A stretch of 64,000 bases of DNA from Dendrolimus kikuchii (taxonomy: Eukaryota; Arthropoda; Insecta; Lepidoptera; Lasiocampidae). Position 1 is the first letter of the stretch; every line of letters begins with the position of its first letter. The notes under the pieces are model-generated. The model was not told where the DNA came from. It worked only from the letters and a program-made list of their open reading frames with translations, and made no database searches. Where the stretch lies: the NCBI GenBank assembly GCA_019925095.2, contig CM034392.1:1867501-1931500 (forward strand), written 5' to 3'. This document shows, piece by piece, positions 35,735 to 41,700 of this stretch. A program made the position numbers and the translations under genes.

Positions 35735-38700
35735 CGTGTGTGGGTGATTAATGCGTGCGTGGGTGCGTATGTGTGGGTGTGTGCGTGTGCGTATGTGTAT
35801 GTGTGTTGCGTATACCTCAATGTGACTGAGTATTAGTTATAGGTTAACAGTTAAAATGTTTTCCGTTTGTATATAATCCAGTGTACACAGCCAGGTCATA
35901 GTTTTGGTTTTACAGCAGCGAGAGGTAAGGGGATAGATATTTAATGTTTGGTTGCATTTATTGTAGATTTTGGTACTGAGGTGATGGTAATGTCTAGAAG
36001 CAATAGATGTGCGTCTAGATTCAAACTTGCAAACATTTATTTAGAACTACAACACAAACGAGAATATATTACCACTAGCATTAATAAATTTACAATGTAA
36101 AATGTAGTAAATAAAAAAACGAAGCAATTGTAGCACGACATTGGTCCTAGCTAAGCATGTTGCTGGCTGGGTTAACCAGCGCTCAGCTGTGCAATTTTAA
36201 AACCTAGCAAATGCATTACAAAAAATTTACACTAGAGCACAAAAAAATGTCATGAACTTGAATATGGCATCTCAAAACTAACTTACAAATTTATTATAAC
36301 TATTGGGTGCGATGTTATATTTGGATGCAGTCATTGCATATTTTAGCAAACACAATAAATACCTAACAAGACAAGAAATACACAAGGATTCATTTATAAA
36401 ATTAATATCAGTTGCTATGTTTTGAAATTGAACAGCTGCCGGCTGATCTTCCGCTAGGGCCATTAAAGTGACATACACAGACACGGAAGCAAATAAAATA
36501 CATAGTGAAAAAAAAAGAAAGAAAATAAATGTATACCACAATAATTGAAAAAAGATTAAATACATAGATACATATTATCACGCCTTTTTCCCATGGGGGT
36601 AGGCAGAGACTATAGATCTCCATTTGCGACGATCCTGACAAACAACTTTCGCTTCATCTACTTTCATTAACCTCTTCATACATGCACGTTTATTTACATA
36701 CATACATACATAACTTCACGCCAGTTCCCTTACGGGGTAGGCACGAAGAACAGAGCGCCATTTAGGCCCATTCTTACACACCTCACTTGCTTCTATGACA
36801 TTCATAACTCTTGTCATGCACACTCGTCTGTTCTTACACGATCAATTTGATCATGGAAGGTGTGTCGTGGCCTTCCACGACTTCTGCATCCATCCACTTT
36901 TGCATTGTATATCTGTTTAGTCATTCTTTCATTATGCATTCTTTCCACATGTCCGAACCACCGAGCATTCCTTTCCTTACCTTCACCCCGACTCTCTTTC
37001 TTACTCTCACGTTTATTTGATATGCTTTTTATCTGACCTCGTTTTAACATTTCTGTTATTTGATCATGGTGTGTACGTCGTGGTCTACCGATACCAACTC
37101 TACCATTCACAATACTGTCATACACTTGTTCTGTGATTCTATTTTCATCCATCCTCTCTACATGCCCAAACCACCTTAGCATTCCTTCTTTAACTCTTGT
37201 TATTACATCTTCTTTCAATCCTCAACGTTCCCTTATTACACTGATCCGTATCATATAATTCACGCTTACCTCACATATGCTTCTCAAAGCTCTCATTTCA
37301 ACTGCATTTATTCTACTTTCATGCTTCTTCTGCCACACTCAACTTTCACTGTCGTACATTAGTGTTGGCACCAACACTCCCTGATGGACAGCCAAGCCTG
37401 CCTTTACAGACACTTTTTGACTTTTCATAAAAGAGTTTAGCGCTCCATTCACCTTATTACCTGCAATTACTCTTCTTTCGATGTCACTTTCATGCTTTCC
37501 GTCCCTAGGAAATATGCACCCTAGATAAAACAAATTCTACATATTATTTACAGTAGAACCTCGATAACTCAAACCTCGGTAACTCTGACTTCGACGGCCT
37601 CTGTGGTTGAGCGGGCTAAGCCTTTGCCGGCCTACCTCACTGCAACGCAGAGGCTCCGGGTTCGATTCCTGGTATAGTAAATTTCGGAAAACGTCTTTTC
37701 TCCGTTATTTACTATGGTCTGGGTGTCTGGGATCGGCCCCAGAGTAGTCCGTTGTATATTACCCATAACACACACATAACATTAATTTGGGGATATACAA
37801 TGTGTGTGTTTGTCTGCCGATTATTATTATTATTATTACTTAAAAACCTGTATAACTTCAAAAAATAGTATGTTCCCTTCCCATCAGAGCCCAAAAACCT
37901 CTATAACTTAAAATACGCAACCTCTATAACTTAAATCAGAAATCTCTGTATTGGCCCTCAGTAACTTAAAGAAATGTTTCCACGACCTCTATAACATAAA
38001 ATTGTTTGTCAATGAGTAATTTTGAAAGAGTGTGCATAACAAGGAAGATAATAATGTGCCTGAAGAATGGAATAAGCACATGTCTGGGTCAAACATTACT
38101 TTTGAAGACTTCGTTACTTGCGATGATGAGGTAGTCACAGCAGGGACGTTAACAGAGGAAGAAATATTAGAATCAGTAAACAACTGCATTGAAAGTGATA
38201 AAGACGATGATTTTAACGACGAGCCACAAACTTCACCTTCGTAGATGTACTTCGCGTATCAATCAACGAAGCAAAAAGAGCTTTAACGACTGTACGATCA
38301 TTTATAGAGCAGTGTAGCAACATAAAAGATAATGTATTCTCCTCTCTATTTGTCATTGAAAATCAAATCGATTTAGAAACTGTGAATTGTTTAAAACAAA
38401 AGAAAATCACGGACTTTTTTAAGTGGACTAAACCTTTAATTGTTGTTTTATTTTTATGTAACGTGTGCAATGTGAATAAATAAATATGATTATTTAAATT
38501 TCTGTATTTTATTGAACCAATCCTTCTGACGCATTCGAGTGAAAATAGGAACAAGGGTACATACATACCTACCTCTATATTAACCTATCCCTAACATAGA
38601 CCCTTGATAACTTAAAACCTCTATAACTTAATATATTTTGTGTTTCCCTTGGACTTTAACTTATCGAGGTTCTACTGTATATAGTTCGAGATAGTTACAT

Positions 38701-41700
38701 CGATAAGACTTCATCGATGAGCAATGTAAACAAACACACAACACAATACAGGCAGGATAGGTCAGTTACATCCTCCAAATGGGCGCCATTATATAGCAGT
38801 GGTATCATGAACAAGATCAGCTTGGCGCACTATTGGGCCATACAAGAACTTTTTTCATTTAAGTCTAAAACCATGAATATTTCGCATATTTTTTATGGGG
38901 TGTGGGATATTGGTCCAGCATTTGGAGGCAATAATAATAATACTATTTATTTAATCGTATGGAAGCGAGAGTTGGGTATGGAAGAGAGAGCATGAAAGTA
39001 GAGTAAACGCGGTCGAGATGCGAGCACTGCGCAAAATCTGCGGAGTGACGCTCGCGGACCGCGTTCGTAATACCGAAGTAAGAAAGAGAGTTGGTCTGAA
39101 AGAGTGTCGGGGTGAAGGTAAGGAAAGGAATGCTCCGGTGGTTCGACACACCTTCCATGATCAAATTGATCGTGTACTAGCAGAAGGTGATGTCAGGAGC
39201 CTTAAGAACAGATGAGCGTGCATGACAAGAGTTATGAATGTCAAAGAAGCAAGTGAGGCGTGTAAGAATAAGCCTAAATGGCGCTCTGCTGTTCGTGCCT
39301 ACCCCGCAAGGGAACTCGCGTGAAGTTATGTATGTATGTATTTAATCCAGACTAGATCCATTATAACTTGAAGCAGAGCAGGGACTGTTTTATTTTGGGA
39401 GTTATAAAATTTAAATATAACATGCAAACATAAGCAAGAAGAATGTATGAGGACTGTCGTTAAATATATCGAGTTTTTAGATTTTTCGACATATGAATTG
39501 TACAGACATGATATTCTAGCAATAGGTGTATATTTTCCAAGATTAGTTTTAAATCGTTCATATCTTGGCTTGCGAGGAACATTAAAATCAAACAGTCCTA
39601 ATAGTTGTGGACTGCCTTATGTCATTGTGTAATAGTTTATAAAGAAATTTCATATCAAGGACAGATCTTCTAAACTTGAGAGTTGGCATCTGAAAAATTT
39701 TCTTTTTCATAGTTATAGTTTTATTTAATTTCGTTTCTTTTTGTTCGTAACGTGCCTATTATTATTTTCAAAATCATTATTTTCAAATTTCAATCATTAT
39801 TACATAACATGTTATGCACTTATATTAAATTATTCAAAATATGTCTATTCTTTGTTTCATGGGGTTCTAATTATAAATAATATTAAATGTTCATTAGTTA
39901 TTTTTTCTTCTGTGAAGGTGACGTTACTGCCTGTCACTAACGGAAGACCAGCGTTGTTTGTGATCAACCAGCATTTGCTGAGTTAGGGCCTGTTTAGAGT
40001 TAGTTAAGTTTTGGCTTTTATTAAACTGCTTATGTATACTTTAATAATTTTAAATAACTCTAAATAAACATTATTTTCTTTCTTTCTTTCTTTCGAAAAG
40101 CTTAAACTTATACATATAAGATTTATAGCTCATAGGCGTTCTGAAACGAAATGCTAAGTGTCGAATAAGTCTCCTTTCAATTCTATTCTTATAAATCTCA
40201 TAATGAGGTGAAGTCGTACAGCTGGTGCGATACATAGCACAATGTGTGAGCGGGACGGATGATGTTCGAGCGAGATAGAGCAACTATTAGCGGAGTGGGA
40301 GCATTGCGCTAGCCAGTTGTTAGTTGTCCATTGCTATGACTGGACGTATGCAGCTCGAATAAATCTTTATGAATTTTCAGAGTCACAAAAAACCATTATT
40401 AAAAGAAAGATAATACCAGTGATGTACAAAGAGTGTCAGATTCCTATTAACCTTCTATACTATCACAAGATATACTATAAAAGGGAGGGTAGACCGATAT
40501 ACGACTTCTGGCAGAAGCTGGAGCAATCTCTTAGGCAGACATTGCCTCCCCCGAGGTAATAATATGATATAATAAAATAAGTATAAAACAAGAATATAAG
40601 TACAGAAGACAATAGGCGGTCTTATCACTAAGAGCAATTTCTTCCAGACAACCTTAGCATGGATTAGAAAAGTTTGTGAAATATGTGAGTTTTGCAATAT
40701 AACTCAGATATTGAAATAATTTTTAAATGGGAAGTCAAAATAAGAAAAAAAATTAGTTAAACCACCAAATATTAAATTTTCTTTAAATGTCTCCTTGGAT
40801 ACCGGGCTGTCTGGAAGAGGTCGCTATAAGCGATAAGTATAAGATAATCTTGAGTTGTGTTCCGACATCAGTGGCCAGGTTCCAATCTCCCCTTAAGAGA
40901 TCAGCAGCGCATTTGTAGCATCTTTGGTGTTGCAAATGTCCATAGACGATGGTATCTGTGCAGGAACGGAGAAAGAATACAATTTCCTGCGGCCGGACGG
41001 CCTGTCGTAAGAAGCGACTTAACAACCCACAGCCAGGTGGTAGGGCATTTGCCCGACTGGATGGCTACCACCCCTGGTCTAAAGTATGTCGTCATAACAA
41101 TCTTGAGTTGTGTTCCGGCATTAGTGACCAGGTTCCAGTCTCCCCTTAAGAGATCAGCAGCGCATTTCTAGCGACATTGATGTTGCAAATGTCCATAGGC
41201 GATGGTAACCGCTTTCTATCAGGTGAGCCGTCTGCTTGTCTGCTGAACTCCTGCAATAAAAAAAGTAATAATACCGAGGGTGGACAAGGGATACTCTTAA
41301 TCATACATATCATTAAAACTACATACGTTTTGTCGGTTTTAATCGCAGCGTTTGATTAAATCAGATTTGGTTCTCAAAAGGAGTTAAAATGATCAAGTTG
41401 ACATCTTTGTTACCACGGCTACTGAATTGTGGTCGAAACGTCGAAATAAAACGCCGCGCTTAAAACCGTTAACTCTGTTATTCCTATTTATTACAGTAAC
41501 AGACTAAACAGCACTACACTGGATATAATTGAGCTATCAAACAGTCTTTTCGATGACCAATGCTTCCTTCAGCCCTACACAATGACAATGCCCACTAGTG
41601 CATCGATGACCGGCTTGGACCTATTGAAAGCCTCCAAACAATCGGACGAAGAGAAGTCCTCGTTAAGCAGTTACAGTCAACTCAGTGTGAATTTGGAACC

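Larger units (their letters stand above)
37551..38677 (+). mobile_element. pogo/Tigger-like DNA transposon, internally deleted
   Basis: Inverted ends CAGTAGAACCTCGATAA and complement, flanked by TA (37549-37550 and 38678-38679). The motif AACCTCTATAACTTA or a near copy is repeated at about 37845, 37905, 37928, 37984 and 38607, near both ends; such iterations often bind transposase. A SINE is nested at 37590-37840. Only the transposase C-terminus remains. Confidence 0.85.

Noticed and set aside
37600..37670. tRNA gene with A and B boxes
   Set aside because: Cloverleaf stems are not formed and a long body with an (ATT)n tail follows, so it is a SINE.
39918..39986. Short open stretch ending in a stop that could have been an extra Myd88 exon
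   Set aside because: Exon 4 (ends +1) and exon 5 (starts with two bases) already join in phase and give continuous TIR sequence. The stretch has no matching acceptor and resembles retroelement 3' UTR.
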